A stretch of DNA of 64,000 nucleotides from AC-38 sp033856025 (GCA_033856025.1 JAWVFQ010000036.1:11734-75733); one strand, 5' to 3'. Shown: positions 44,549-53,876, counted from the stretch's first letter. Notes: generated from the sequence alone by a model not told the origin. Made by a program: numbers and translations.

Positions 44549-45739
44549 ATGCTTGGGCGTCGCGAACGAGAGACCTCGCTTGAGGAGCAGCTGTCGGAGG
44601 CCAAGGCTCGGATCAACGAGCTGGAGTCCGAGCTGCGTGCGCGCGTGGAGAGCGACCGGGTCACCGGTCTCGCCACGCTGGACAAGCTGCGCAACCAGCT
44701 GGACATCGAGGCGGCCCGCGCCCGCCGGCACGGCCGCGAGCTGGCGGTGGCCGTTCTGGACATCGACGACTTCCGCGCCGCCTGCGCCCGCCACGGCCAC
44801 GCCGCCGGCGACGAGATCCTGCGCACCGTCGCGCGCGTGCTGGTCGAGCAGACCCGCGCCCACGACATCACCTGCCGCGGCGCCGGGGACGAGTTCGTCG
44901 TCCTCATGCCCGAGACCGACCTCGAGGGCGCGGCCATCTGCTGCGAGCGCATGCTGCACGCGCTGGAGACGACCCCGGCCGGCCAGGTGGACAGCGTCCG
45001 GCTGTCCGCCGGCATCGCCGCCTACGACCGCGGCGACTCCCCCGCCGCCACTCTGGGCGCCGCCTACGTCTCGCTGGACAACTCCCGCCGCCTGGGCGGC
45101 CACCGCGTCAGCGTGGGCACCGACAACGCCGAGGTGACGGTCGAGGAGGCCGACCGCAGCAACGCGCTCTCGGCGCTGGCCGTCACGCTGGGCGAGCGCG
45201 ACCGCTACACGGGCGACCACTCCGAGGAGGTCCTCAAGCTGGTCGAGGGCGTGGCCCGCGGCCTGGGCGTGGACGACGACGAGGTCGACCGCATCAAGGC
45301 CGCCGCGCTGCTGCACGACATCGGCAAGGTGGCGATCTCCGACGACATCCTCAACAAGCCGGGGCCGCTGACCGACGACGAGTGGAAGGTCATGAAGGAG
45401 CACACCGTGATCGGCGAGCGCATCCTGCGCGCCATCCCCGGGCTGGGCTCCGTCGCGCGGATCGTGCGCCACGAGCATGAGCGCTGGGACGGCGAGGGCT
45501 ACCCGGACGGGATCGCGTCGGATTCGATCCCCCTGGGCTCGCGGATCATCCTGGCCTGCGACGCCTACCACGCGATGACGTCCGACCGCCCCTACCGCGA
45601 GCGCATGTCGCACGCCGAGGCGGTCGCCGAGCTCTCCCGCCACGCCGGCACCCAGTTCGACCCCGAGGTGGTCGAGGTGCTGGTGGGCCAGCTGTACCTG
45701 CTGCGCCAGGGCGGCGCGAGCACCACCGCCGCCGCCTAG
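44549..45739 (+). CDS. GGDEF (AGDEF) plus HD-GYP cyclic-di-GMP signalling protein
   Basis: The product has 396 residues from ATG 44549. A short coiled coil (SLEEQLSEAKARINELESEL) leads to a GGDEF domain whose signature reads RGAGDEFVVLMPE, AGDEF instead of GGDEF. A complete HD-GYP domain follows: LLHDIGKVAISDDILNKPGP, then HEHERWDGEGYPDGIA and LACDAYHAMTSDRPYR. HD-GYP hydrolyses c-di-GMP to GMP. The GGDEF may be active, or may only bind GTP and regulate; AGDEF variants of both kinds are known. It has no sensor or membrane domain. It is divergent from ruvC and shares CTAG with the convergent gene. Confidence 0.92.
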   Translation: MLGRRERETSLEEQLSEAKARINELESELRARVESDRVTGLATLDKLRNQLDIEAARARRHGRELAVAVLDIDDFRAACARHGHAAGDEILRTVARVLVEQTRAHDITCRGAGDEFVVLMPETDLEGAAICCERMLHALETTPAGQVDSVRLSAGIAAYDRGDSPAATLGAAYVSLDNSRRLGGHRVSVGTDNAEVTVEEADRSNALSALAVTLGERDRYTGDHSEEVLKLVEGVARGLGVDDDEVDRIKAAALLHDIGKVAISDDILNKPGPLTDDEWKVMKEHTVIGERILRAIPGLGSVARIVRHEHERWDGEGYPDGIASDSIPLGSRIILACDAYHAMTSDRPYRERMSHAEAVAELSRHAGTQFDPEVVEVLVGQLYLLRQGGASTTAAA

Positions 45740-47667
45740 CCGGGACCGTAGACCAGGTACCCGGGGCTCTGGTGCGCGGGCGCCGCCCGGCCCTGGAAGC
45801 ACGCCACCGCGCGCTCGGCCAGCGCCTCGTACTCGGGGAACGGCGACGTGGCGATCACCACCCAGCCGTCTCGGGCCCGGCGGCGCATGCGCTGGCACGG
45901 CTCGTGCGGCGAGAGCAGCGGGGTCCCGCGGCGCAGCCGGTCGCCGGCCAGGATCCCGTCGACGTTGGGCGTCTGAGCGACCGGGCGCTCGCCGTCGGCG
46001 AAGCCGGGCCGGTCGAGCAGCCAGGCCACCATCGCGGCATCGTCGAACCCCGTGTCGACGTGGCGCTTCACGTAGCCGCCGGCACCCGCGGACAGCGCCG
46101 CGGCGGCGGCGAGCGCCAGCGCCACCGCGGCCGGCGCGCGCAGGCGCGGTATCGCCGCCAACGGCGCGGCGGCGAGGCCGAGCGCCGCGCCTCCGGCCAG
46201 CGCCACGGCCAGCCGCGGGACAGCCGGGACGTAGGGGAACCCCGCGCGCACGTCCTCCACCACGTTCCAGGCCAGCGCCCCGCCCAGCGCCGCGACGGCG
46301 GCGATCTGGGCCACGCGACGCCCCCCGCGCGCGCCCAGCGCCACGGCCACCGCGCAGGCCAGGACCGCGGGGGCCAGGTAGCGGATGGTCGAGACGGCGA
46401 GCTGAGAGAAGGCCGGGCCGCTGGCCACGCCCGTGTACGGGGCCAGCGTCCAGGCCACCACGAGCGCCACCGCCACCCCGGTCGCGGCCAGCGCCTCGCG
46501 CCGCCGGGCGAGCAGCGGCATGGCCAGCGCCCCCGCCATCAGCGCCAGACCGCCCGCGAGCTGCCTGCGGTAGTCGTCGAAGTGGTGACGCAGCGTGGCG
46601 GCGGGGACCTCGGCGAACCGCACGTCGAAGCGCTGGAGGAACGGCGGCTGGGGGTCGCCCCAGGGCGCGGCCACGAGCGGCCACAGCGGCGAGCCGTGCT
46701 GGACCAGGTTGCGCAGGTACCACACGCCGCCGACCGCGACGGCCGCCGCCGCGCCGAGCGCGAGCGGGCGGGCCGGCAGCCCGTGGCGGCGCTGGACCGC
46801 CCAGGCCGAGAGGGCGAGCGCGACGGCGGCGCCGGGCGCGCCGGTGGTGCGGGTGCCGACCGCCAGCCCGGCGGCGACGAGCGCGGGGCCGAGCAGCGCC
46901 GGGCGCCGCGTGGCGTGCGCGGCCAGCGCGCCGGTGCAGGCCAGCCACGCAACGGTCGGCAGATCGGTCAGCGGCCCGTTGAGCTCGCCGACCAGCAGCG
47001 GCGTGGTCACCAGGGCGCCCGCGGCGAGGTGGGCGGCCGGCGCCGGAACGCGCAGGGCGCCGAGACCGGAGCGAACGGACACGGCGAGGATGGCGGCCAG
47101 TGCCAGCTGCAGCGGGGCGATCGGCGTGAAGGAGCGCGAGATCGAGACGAACCAGGTCAGCAGCACCTCGTGGGTGAGCGGGTAGCTCTGCACGGGGATG
47201 AGCGACAGCACCTCGTTCTGCGACCCCGGCCGACCGTCGTGGACCCACGCCACCACGTCGGGCAGGTGGTAGGAGAGCCCGTCGACGCCGAGGTAGGGGT
47301 AGCGCGTGAGCCACGCCGCGTAGAGGACGAGCAGTCCCGTCAGCGCGCCGGCCGCGGCGCGCCCCGCGAGCGAGCGGCCGGCCCACCACTCGCCCAGCTC
47401 GTCGAGCGCGCGCACCCGCGGCGGCGGGAGACGGCGCGCGGCGACCCACAGGACGAGGGCAGCGGTGGTCAGGGCGGCCGGCGAGCTGCCCAGCGCCACC
47501 AGCCCCAGGGCGAGCGCGCTGACCACCGCGCCGGCCGCCGTCAGCGCCGCCGCGGCCAGGGCCCGCTCGAGGCCGTCGGGTGCCGCCAGCGACGCGACGC
47601 GCAGGGCCGCGCCGGCCAGCGCGGACAGCCCGAGCGCCAGCAGCAGGTGGTGGCCGAGAGCCCACAT
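45736..47667 (-). CDS. Polytopic membrane protein, GT-C/PMT-like
   Basis: The product has 643 residues starting at ATG 47667. About 11-13 hydrophobic helices are spread over the protein. The first external loop reads YLGVDGLSYHLPDVVAWVHD, the acidic-His pattern of GT39-like enzymes, and the C-terminal ~100 residues are soluble (ERPVAQTPNVDGILAGDRLR). It probably adds a sugar from a polyprenyl phosphate at the outer face. The DPM1-like enzyme encoded at 48624 could provide that donor. It is divergent from the methyltransferase at 47720 and convergent with the HD-GYP gene. Confidence 0.75.
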   Translation of the reverse strand: MWALGHHLLLALGLSALAGAALRVASLAAPDGLERALAAAALTAAGAVVSALALGLVALGSSPAALTTAALVLWVAARRLPPPRVRALDELGEWWAGRSLAGRAAAGALTGLLVLYAAWLTRYPYLGVDGLSYHLPDVVAWVHDGRPGSQNEVLSLIPVQSYPLTHEVLLTWFVSISRSFTPIAPLQLALAAILAVSVRSGLGALRVPAPAAHLAAGALVTTPLLVGELNGPLTDLPTVAWLACTGALAAHATRRPALLGPALVAAGLAVGTRTTGAPGAAVALALSAWAVQRRHGLPARPLALGAAAAVAVGGVWYLRNLVQHGSPLWPLVAAPWGDPQPPFLQRFDVRFAEVPAATLRHHFDDYRRQLAGGLALMAGALAMPLLARRREALAATGVAVALVVAWTLAPYTGVASGPAFSQLAVSTIRYLAPAVLACAVAVALGARGGRRVAQIAAVAALGGALAWNVVEDVRAGFPYVPAVPRLAVALAGGAALGLAAAPLAAIPRLRAPAAVALALAAAAALSAGAGGYVKRHVDTGFDDAAMVAWLLDRPGFADGERPVAQTPNVDGILAGDRLRRGTPLLSPHEPCQRMRRRARDGWVVIATSPFPEYEALAERAVACFQGRAAPAHQSPGYLVYGPG

Positions 47668-47719
47668 CGCGGGTCAGCCTACGGACGCCGCCCCCCGGCC
47701 CCTCTCTACGCTGCCCGCC

Positions 47720-48631
47720 GTGACCTCTCCGCCCGAAACGCAGGGCGTGGCCCTGGCCTGCGCCTGGTGCGGGGCCGGGCTGCGGCCGGACGCGGGCGAT
47801 CTCGCGGGGCGGGTCGCGTGCCGGTCGTGCGGCGTGGCCACGACGTACCCGTGGCCGACCGAGGCGGAGCTCGACGCCGCGTACGCCGGCGCCTACCGGC
47901 CCGACGGGGGGCGGTTCTCGGGGCCCGGCGACGCGCTGCTGCGCCGCTCGCGGGCCGCGCTGGCCCGCCGGATCGATCGCCTGGCCCCCGCGGGGCCGGT
48001 CCTCGACGTGGGCGCGGGCGAGGGCGCGCTGCTCGACGCGCTGGCGGCGCGCGGCCGCGAGGTCGTCGGACTGGAGCGCGAGCCGTCCCACCCGCGGATG
48101 CGCGACGCCGAGGTGTGGGAGCTGGACGGGCCGTGGGCCGCGGTCGTCTTCTGGCACTCGCTCGAGCACCTGCGCGAACCCGGGCGCGCGCTGGACGAGG
48201 CGGCCCGGCGGCTGGCGCCCGGCGGCCTGCTCGTCGCCGCGCTGCCCAACGCCGCCTCGCTCCAGGCGCGGGCGTTCGGCGAGCGCTGGTTCGCGCTGGA
48301 CCTCCCCCGCCACCTCGTCCACGTGCCGGCCGCGGCCCTGCTGGACCGGGCCGGCGCCGCCGGCCTTTCCGTGGAGCGCGTCTCGCACCTGCGCGGCGGC
48401 CAGGTCGCGTTCGGCTGGCTGCACGGGATCGTGGGGCGCCTGCCCGGCCATCCGGACCTCTACGACGCCATCCGCCGCGCGCCCGCGCGCCAGCGCCCGA
48501 TGTCTTCCGCGAAGCGGGCGGCCACCCTCGCGGCGGCGGCCCTGGCCGCGCCGGTGGCCGCGGGAGCCGCGCTCCTCGAAGCCGCTGCCCGTCGCGGCGG
48601 CTCCGTCTACCTGGAGGCGCGGCGTGGCTGA
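47720..48631 (+). CDS. SAM-dependent methyltransferase with N-terminal zinc ribbon
   Basis: The product has 303 residues from GTG 47720. The first ~40 residues hold a two-pair zinc ribbon (CAWCGAG and CRSCGVATTY). The class I domain follows: VLDVGAGEGALLDALAARGR (motif I), VVGLEREPSHPRM, FWHSLEHLREPGRALDEAAR and RRLAPGGLLVAALPNAASLQ. The C-terminus has a hydrophobic alanine-rich helix (AALAAPVAAGAALLEAAARR) possibly touching the membrane. Such enzymes are common near envelope glycan genes. It overlaps the GT2 gene at 48624 by 8 bases. Confidence 0.87.
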   Translation: MTSPPETQGVALACAWCGAGLRPDAGDLAGRVACRSCGVATTYPWPTEAELDAAYAGAYRPDGGRFSGPGDALLRRSRAALARRIDRLAPAGPVLDVGAGEGALLDALAARGREVVGLEREPSHPRMRDAEVWELDGPWAAVVFWHSLEHLREPGRALDEAARRLAPGGLLVAALPNAASLQARAFGERWFALDLPRHLVHVPAAALLDRAGAAGLSVERVSHLRGGQVAFGWLHGIVGRLPGHPDLYDAIRRAPARQRPMSSAKRAATLAAAALAAPVAAGAALLEAAARRGGSVYLEARRG

Positions 48632-49376
48632 GGCACGCCCGCCGGGCCGCGTCGTCGTGGTCATGCCGGCGCGCAACGCCGCGCGCACGCTGGAGGCGAC
48701 CTACTCGGCCATCCCGGGCGACTGGGTGGACGAGATCATCCTGGTCGACGACAAGTCCACCGACGAGACCGTCGAGGTGGCGCGCCGGCTGCCCGTGCAC
48801 GTCATCTGGCATCCCCACAACGTGGGCTACGGCGGCAACCAGAAGACGTGCTACCTCGAGGCGCTCCAGCGTGACGCGGACGCGATCGTGATGCTGCATC
48901 CCGACGGGCAGTACGAGCCGACGCTGATCCCCGAGCTGGTGACGCCGATCCTGCGCGGCGAGGCCGACCTCGTCCTGGGCTCGCGCCTGGCCGACCGCGG
49001 CGGCTGGCGGCGCGGGGGGATGCCCGTGCACAAGTACCTGGCCAACCGCGGCCTGACGGCGATCGAGAACCGCGTCATGGGGACGCGCCTGTCCGAGCTG
49101 CACACCGGCTATCGCGCCTACTCGCGGCGGCTGCTGCTGGAGGTGCCGTTCCTGCGCAACGCGCTGGACTTCTCCTTCGACTCCGAGCTGCTCCTGCAGG
49201 CCTCGCACCTGGGCTTCCGGATCGCCGAGGTCCCGGCGCGCACCCGCTACTTCGACGACGCCTCCTCGATCACCCTGCGCCCGGCCACTGTCTACGCGCT
49301 GAAGACCCTGTGGGCGTCGGCGCGCCTCGTGGCGCACCGGCGCGGCGTCTGGCGCTCGCGGAAGTTCTCGCCATGA
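48624..49376 (+). CDS. DPM1-like family 2 glycosyltransferase
   Basis: The product has 250 residues from GTG 48624. Motifs are RVVVVMPARNAARTLEATYS, IILVDDKSTDETVEVARRLP, NVGYGGNQKTCYLEALQRDA and VMLHPDGQYEPTLIPELVTP, where the DGQ is the dolichyl/polyprenyl-phosphate hexosyltransferase hallmark. ELHTGYRAYSRRLLLEVPF is the acceptor region. It likely makes a polyprenyl-phosphate sugar that GT-C proteins use. No membrane helices follow the catalytic domain, as in short DPM1. It overlaps the methyltransferase genes on both sides. Confidence 0.88.
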   Translation: MAEARPPGRVVVVMPARNAARTLEATYSAIPGDWVDEIILVDDKSTDETVEVARRLPVHVIWHPHNVGYGGNQKTCYLEALQRDADAIVMLHPDGQYEPTLIPELVTPILRGEADLVLGSRLADRGGWRRGGMPVHKYLANRGLTAIENRVMGTRLSELHTGYRAYSRRLLLEVPFLRNALDFSFDSELLLQASHLGFRIAEVPARTRYFDDASSITLRPATVYALKTLWASARLVAHRRGVWRSRKFSP

Positions 49377-50128
49377 CGGTCACCGGCGAGCGCGTCACCA
49401 CGCCGGAGGGCGGGTTCAACCCGACGTGGCAGCGCCACGTGGCGGCCTACGCGCTGTGCGCGCCGCTGCTGCCCGGAGGCCCGGTCCTGGACCTGGGCTG
49501 CGGGGTGGGCCACTCCTACGCGCTCCTCTCGCCGCGGCGCACCGTGGGGGTGGACCTCGACGCCGGCGCCCTGCGCGGGCAGGACCGCGAGACCCACGTC
49601 GCCGACATGCGCGCGCTGCCCTTCCCGGACGCCAGCTTCGACTCGGTCCTGTCCGTGCAGTCGATCGAGCACGTGCCCGACCCCGAGCGCGTGCTGGCCG
49701 AGGCGGTGCGCGTCCTGCGGCCGGGCGGCGTCGCCGTGTTCGTCACGCCCAACCGGCTGACGTTCGCGCGGCCGGACGAGATCATCGACCCCTACCACCA
49801 CGTCGAGTACGACGCCGGGCAGCTGCGCGAGTTGTGCCAGGGCTTCCTGGACGGCGTGGAGGTCCGGGGCCTGTTCGGCTCGCCCCGCTACCTCGAGCTC
49901 GCCGCCGAGGAGCGCCGGCGCCTGGACCGCATGCTCGCGCTGGACCCGCTGCGCCTGCGCCGCGCCGTCCCGCGCCGGGTGCGCCAGCGCCTCTACGACG
50001 GCCTGCTGACCCGCGCCCGGCGCGGCGCCGACCCGCGCGCCGCGGCGATCGAGCCGGGTGACTTCGAGCTGGGCTCGGACGGACTGGACGCCGCGCTGGA
50101 CCTGGTGGCCGCCGGCCGCCGGGCCTAG
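49373..50128 (+). CDS. Class I SAM-dependent methyltransferase
   Basis: The product has 251 residues from ATG 49373, overlapping the GT2 stop (ATGA). Motif I is PVLDLGCGVGHSYALL, followed by VGVDLDAGALRGQDRETHVA, the DASFDSVLSVQSIEHVPDPE region and VLRPGGVAVFVTPNRLTFAR. It is a UbiE/type 11 enzyme. The last gene of the 47720-50128 series; it shares its stop with convergent yebC through CTAG. Substrate unknown, probably a glycan or lipid intermediate given the neighbours. Confidence 0.87.
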   Translation: MTVTGERVTTPEGGFNPTWQRHVAAYALCAPLLPGGPVLDLGCGVGHSYALLSPRRTVGVDLDAGALRGQDRETHVADMRALPFPDASFDSVLSVQSIEHVPDPERVLAEAVRVLRPGGVAVFVTPNRLTFARPDEIIDPYHHVEYDAGQLRELCQGFLDGVEVRGLFGSPRYLELAAEERRRLDRMLALDPLRLRRAVPRRVRQRLYDGLLTRARRGADPRAAAIEPGDFELGSDGLDAALDLVAAGRRA

Positions 50129-50874
50129 CCGGCGACGCGCTCCAGGACCTCGGCGTCGACGTCGAAGTTGGCGTGGACCGCCTCGACGTCGTCGTTCTCC
50201 TCGATGGCCTCCAGCAGGCGCACCAGCTTCTCGGCGTCGCCCTCGCCCACGGGGACCCGCGACGAGGGCTGCTGGACGACCTCCGAGCTCTGGACCTCGA
50301 CGTCCGCGGCCTCCAGCGCCGCGCGCACCGCCGGCAGCTCGCCGGGCTCGGTGAGGATCTCGTAGACGTCGTCGTCCATCGAGATGTCCTGCGCGCCCGC
50401 GTCGATGGCCACCACCAGGTCGTCCTCGTCGTAGCGCTGGGCGTCGACCACGATCACGCCCTGCTTCTCGAACAGGTAGGCCACCGAGCCGGGCTCCCCC
50501 AGCGCGCCGCCCTGCTTGGTCAGCAGATGGCGCAGATCGGCGCTCGTGCGGTTGCGGTTGTCGGTGAGGGCCTCGATGAGCAGGGCGACGCCGCCCGGGC
50601 CGTAGCCCTCGTAGACGACGGACTGGATCGCCGCCGCGTCGGCGCCCGCGCCGGTGCCCTTGGCGATCGCGCGCTCGATGTTGTCCTTGGGCATCGAGGC
50701 GTCGCGCGCCTTCTGCACCGCCTGGCCCAGCGCGGCGTTGCTGTCGGGGTCGCCGCCGCCGTCGCGCGCGGCCACCGTGATGGCCCGCGCCAGCTTGGTG
50801 AACTGCTGACCGCGGCGCGCGTCGACGACCGCCTTCTTGTGCTTGATCGACGCCCACTTGGAATGTCCGGCCAC
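50125..50874 (-). CDS. YebC/PmpR-family transcriptional regulator / translation factor
   Basis: The product has 249 residues from GTG 50874. The family opening GHSKWASIKHKKAVVDARRG is exact, followed by the conserved SMPKDNIERAIAKGTG and VYEGYGPGGVALLIEALTDN. Long annotated as DNA-binding regulators, YebC proteins have more recently been linked to relief of ribosome stalling. In many actinobacteria yebC precedes ruvC; here it is about 6 kb away on the same strand. It is divergent from the gene at 50900 with 25 bases between them. Confidence 0.94.
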   Translation of the reverse strand: MAGHSKWASIKHKKAVVDARRGQQFTKLARAITVAARDGGGDPDSNAALGQAVQKARDASMPKDNIERAIAKGTGAGADAAAIQSVVYEGYGPGGVALLIEALTDNRNRTSADLRHLLTKQGGALGEPGSVAYLFEKQGVIVVDAQRYDEDDLVVAIDAGAQDISMDDDVYEILTEPGELPAVRAALEAADVEVQSSEVVQQPSSRVPVGEGDAEKLVRLLEAIEENDDVEAVHANFDVDAEVLERVAG

Positions 50875-50899
50875 GGGCGACAGGATACGGTCCGCGCGC

Positions 50900-52561
50900 A
50901 TGGAGGCCGTCCGCAGGCACCCCGGCGCCGCCGCCTTCGTCCTCTTCGCCGGGCTGTCGTTCCTGTTCTTCGGGCTGCGCGTGACGGACCACCCCGGGAG
51001 CGAGCTGATCGCCACCGAGGAGATCGAGCCGTCGCAGTACGTGTGGGCCCTGGAGTGGTGGCCGCACGCGCTGCTGCACGGCGACAACCCGTTCCACACC
51101 GGCGCGATCTTCGCGCCCGCGGGCTACAACCTGGCCTGGGCGCCGGCCAGCATCCCGGGGCCCAGCCTGCTGCTGGCGCCGCTGACCCTGGCGGCCGGGC
51201 CGATGGTCGCCTACAACGCGCTGGCGTTGCTGTGCCCCGCGGTGGCCGCGTGGTCGGCCTTCCTGCTCTGCCGCCACCTGACCGGGTCCACGGCGGCGGC
51301 GCTGGCCGGCGGCTACCTCTTCGGGTTCTCGGCACCCGTGCTGGCCAACCTCCAGGGCGTTCCCAACCTGGCCTTCGTGGGACTGCTGCCGCTGCTCGCG
51401 CTGCTCGTCGTGCGTCACGCCGGCGGCAGCCTCTCCACGCGGGCGTTCGTCCCGCTGACGGCGACGGTCCTGGCCCTCCAGTTCCTCACGTCCAACGAGC
51501 TGCTCGTGCAGGCGCTGCTGGCCGCCGCGCTCGGCCTGGCCCTGACGGCGCTGCTCATGCCCCAGCGCCGCCACGCGCTGCGCGCCACGGCCGTCGCGGC
51601 GCTCGGGGCCGGGGCGCTGGCGGCGCTCGCCGTCTCGCCGTGGCTGTGGTGGATGCTCTTCGAGCCCCACCTGGACCCCCATCATGCCCAGCCTCAGCAC
51701 TACTCCGCCGACCTTCTCTCCTACGTCTTCCCAACCGGCCTGCACCGCCTGGGACGCACGTGGTTCGCGCCGGTCGCCGCGACCTTCGGCGGCGAGGGCG
51801 GCGGGTTCGGCGCGGGCGGGCGCGCCTACCTCGGGCTGCCGCTGCTCGCCATCGTCGCCGCGTTCACGGTCGGCGAGTGGCGCCGGCCGGGCACGCGGCT
51901 GCTGTTCGCGCTGCTGGCCGTCCTCGCCCTCGCCGCGCTCGGCCCCAAGCTCGTCGTGGCCGGCCTGCCCACCATGCCCCTCCCCTGGCGGGCCGCCACC
52001 GAGATGCCCTACCTGAAGTGGGCCAAGCCGGGCCACATCGCCACCCTGACGGCGCTGGGCGCCGCGGTGGTTGCGGCGCTGTGGGTGGCGCGTCGCCCCT
52101 CGGTCGCGCGCTGGGCGCTCGTCGGGGCGGCCGTGGCCTTCCTGTTCCCCAACCTGGGCTCGGCGCGCTGGCACACCGCGGTGGCCCAGCCCGCGTTCTT
52201 CGCCGGCCACCGCGACCGGACCGCGCTCTCCCCGCGCGACCGGGTGTTCGTCGTGCCGTTCGTCGGCGCGAACATGCGCTGGCAGGCGCAGACGGGCATC
52301 CGCTGGCAGCTGACCGGCGGCTACGTGGGCGAGGTCCCGCGCGACTTCGACCGCCTCTACGGGCGCGTGGGGACGGCCCTGGTGCGCCGCACGCCCGCCA
52401 ACCTGGCCGTCGTGCGCGGCGAGCTGACCCGGCGCGGGGTCACGGCGATCGTGGTCCCCGACTACCTGCCGGACGCCTGGCGGATCCTCTTCGACGCCGT
52501 CGCCGGGCGGCCCGGGCGCGGGCTGTACGGCGTCACGGTCTGGAGGCTGCGGGCGCGGTGA
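50900..52561 (+). CDS. Polytopic membrane protein, GT-C-like
   Basis: The product has 553 residues from ATG 50900. About ten hydrophobic helices are visible, beginning AAAFVLFAGLSFLFFGLRV. A first external loop ATEEIEPSQYVWALEWWPHA carries acidic residues at the place typical for GT-C enzymes. The C-terminal ~120 residues are soluble (VFVVPFVGANMRWQAQTGIR ...). It is most like uncharacterised mannosyltransferase/YfhO-type membrane proteins. It overlaps the methyltransferase downstream in a GTGA, so the two are coupled. Confidence 0.72.
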   Translation: MEAVRRHPGAAAFVLFAGLSFLFFGLRVTDHPGSELIATEEIEPSQYVWALEWWPHALLHGDNPFHTGAIFAPAGYNLAWAPASIPGPSLLLAPLTLAAGPMVAYNALALLCPAVAAWSAFLLCRHLTGSTAAALAGGYLFGFSAPVLANLQGVPNLAFVGLLPLLALLVVRHAGGSLSTRAFVPLTATVLALQFLTSNELLVQALLAAALGLALTALLMPQRRHALRATAVAALGAGALAALAVSPWLWWMLFEPHLDPHHAQPQHYSADLLSYVFPTGLHRLGRTWFAPVAATFGGEGGGFGAGGRAYLGLPLLAIVAAFTVGEWRRPGTRLLFALLAVLALAALGPKLVVAGLPTMPLPWRAATEMPYLKWAKPGHIATLTALGAAVVAALWVARRPSVARWALVGAAVAFLFPNLGSARWHTAVAQPAFFAGHRDRTALSPRDRVFVVPFVGANMRWQAQTGIRWQLTGGYVGEVPRDFDRLYGRVGTALVRRTPANLAVVRGELTRRGVTAIVVPDYLPDAWRILFDAVAGRPGRGLYGVTVWRLRAR

Positions 52562-53214
52562 CCGGGCGACCCCTCACCCGGGCGGACGCGTACGAGAACG
52601 CCCGGCCCGACGTGCAGGCGCTCGTGCCGCGCCACGCGCGGCGCATCCTGGACGTGGGCTGCGCCGCCGGCGCGCTGGGCGCCGCGTTGAAGGCGCGCCA
52701 GGACGTCGAGGTCGTGGGCATCGACGCCGACCCGGAATACGCGCGGCTGGCCCGCGAGCGGCTGGACCGGGTCGTCGAGGGCGACGTCGAGACCGTCGAC
52801 CTCGACGCCCTGGGGCGCTTCGACTGCCTCGTGGTGGCCGACGTGCTCGAGCACCTGCGCGATCCCTGGGCGACGCTGCGCGCCCTGGCCGAGCGTCTCG
52901 AGCCGGGCGCGACGGCCGTGGTGAGCCTGCCCAACGTCCGCCGCTGGGACACCGTGTGGACGCTCCTGCGCCGCGGGGTGTTCCCCCGGGCGGAGGTTGG
53001 CACCTTCGACCGCACCCACCTGCACTGGTTCACGCGCGCCGACGCCCTGCACATGCTCGAGACGGCGGGCCTGCGCGTGGAGCGCGTCGACACGCACATG
53101 CGCCTGCGCCAGTGGGAGACGCGCTGGGACCGCCGGCTCGCGTGGCTCGTGGGCCGGCCGGGCCACTGGCTCTTCGCGTTCCAGTACGTGATCGCCGCCC
53201 GCCGCCCGGGTTAG
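52558..53214 (+). CDS. Class I SAM-dependent methyltransferase
   Basis: The product has 218 residues from GTG 52558. Motif I is RRILDVGCAAGALGAALKAR, then VVGIDADPEYARLARERLDR, FDCLVVADVLEHLRDPWATL and LEPGATAVVSLPNVRRWDTV, a type 12 methyltransferase. FDRTHLHWFTRADALHMLET is the block seen in polysaccharide-associated members. It is coupled to the membrane protein upstream and overlaps the convergent gene at 53211 by 4 bases (TTAG). Confidence 0.88.
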   Translation: MTGRPLTRADAYENARPDVQALVPRHARRILDVGCAAGALGAALKARQDVEVVGIDADPEYARLARERLDRVVEGDVETVDLDALGRFDCLVVADVLEHLRDPWATLRALAERLEPGATAVVSLPNVRRWDTVWTLLRRGVFPRAEVGTFDRTHLHWFTRADALHMLETAGLRVERVDTHMRLRQWETRWDRRLAWLVGRPGHWLFAFQYVIAARRPG

Positions 53215-53876
53215 CGCCCGGTCAGCCGATCGCGCGCCACGCGCGGGCCCTGCGAGACGAGCAGCCCCAGCAGCTCGCGCGGCGTCATCCGGAACGGCCC
53301 GACGGCGACCCGGCCCGGCGCCTCGTCCCAGTCGCGCTGGGCCGCGGCCAGCGAGGGCAGGGCGCCCAGCGACAGGCCCAACGTCCGGCCCTTCCCCCCC
53401 ACCCCGACCACCTGCATCGGATTGCGGGGGTCGCCGATGCCCACCGCCCACACGTCGTCGAAGCCGCGCAGCAGTGAGCGGAAGCCGTCGGGGGTGAAGC
53501 GGAAGAAGTCGTCGGGATAGCCGTGGATCCCGAAGAGCAGGACGGAGGACAGGACGCACACGCCGCCCGCGGCCGTCACCCGGCGCAGCTCGCGGCACGC
53601 CGCGACCGGGTCCGCGCAGTGCTCCAGGGTGTCCAGGCACAGCGCGGTGCCCACCTCCCCGTCGCCGAAGCTCAGCGACCGCAGATCCTCGACGCGATCC
53701 ACCCCGGGCCCCGGGCGCATGTCGCAGCCGGTGAAGTCGCGCCCGGCGAAGAGCGGGCGCAGGTCGCCCTCCTGCTCGGCCTCGACCTGGAGCGCGCCGA
53801 ACTCCACGATCGGGCCGGGCAGCTCCAGGCGCGCCGCGAGGTCGCGCACGAACCCGCGGATCAGCGGCTGGGCCAC
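53211..53876 (-). CDS. Methyltransferase-like protein, first of a tandem pair
   Basis: The product has 221 residues from GTG 53876. Recognisable SAM-fold elements are GPIVEFGALQVEAEQEGDLR at motif I position (a poor match), FTGCDMRPGPGVDRVEDLRS, ALCLDTLEHCADPVAACREL and VTAAGGVCVLSSVLLFGIHG. The C-terminal DFFRFTPDGFRSLLRGFDDV and GGKGRTLGLSLGALPSLAAA are shared with the next gene upstream. A methyltransferase is likely but activity is unproven. It overlaps the upstream paralogue by 16 bases. Confidence 0.75.
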   Translation of the reverse strand: MAQPLIRGFVRDLAARLELPGPIVEFGALQVEAEQEGDLRPLFAGRDFTGCDMRPGPGVDRVEDLRSLSFGDGEVGTALCLDTLEHCADPVAACRELRRVTAAGGVCVLSSVLLFGIHGYPDDFFRFTPDGFRSLLRGFDDVWAVGIGDPRNPMQVVGVGGKGRTLGLSLGALPSLAAAQRDWDEAPGRVAVGPFRMTPRELLGLLVSQGPRVARDRLTGR

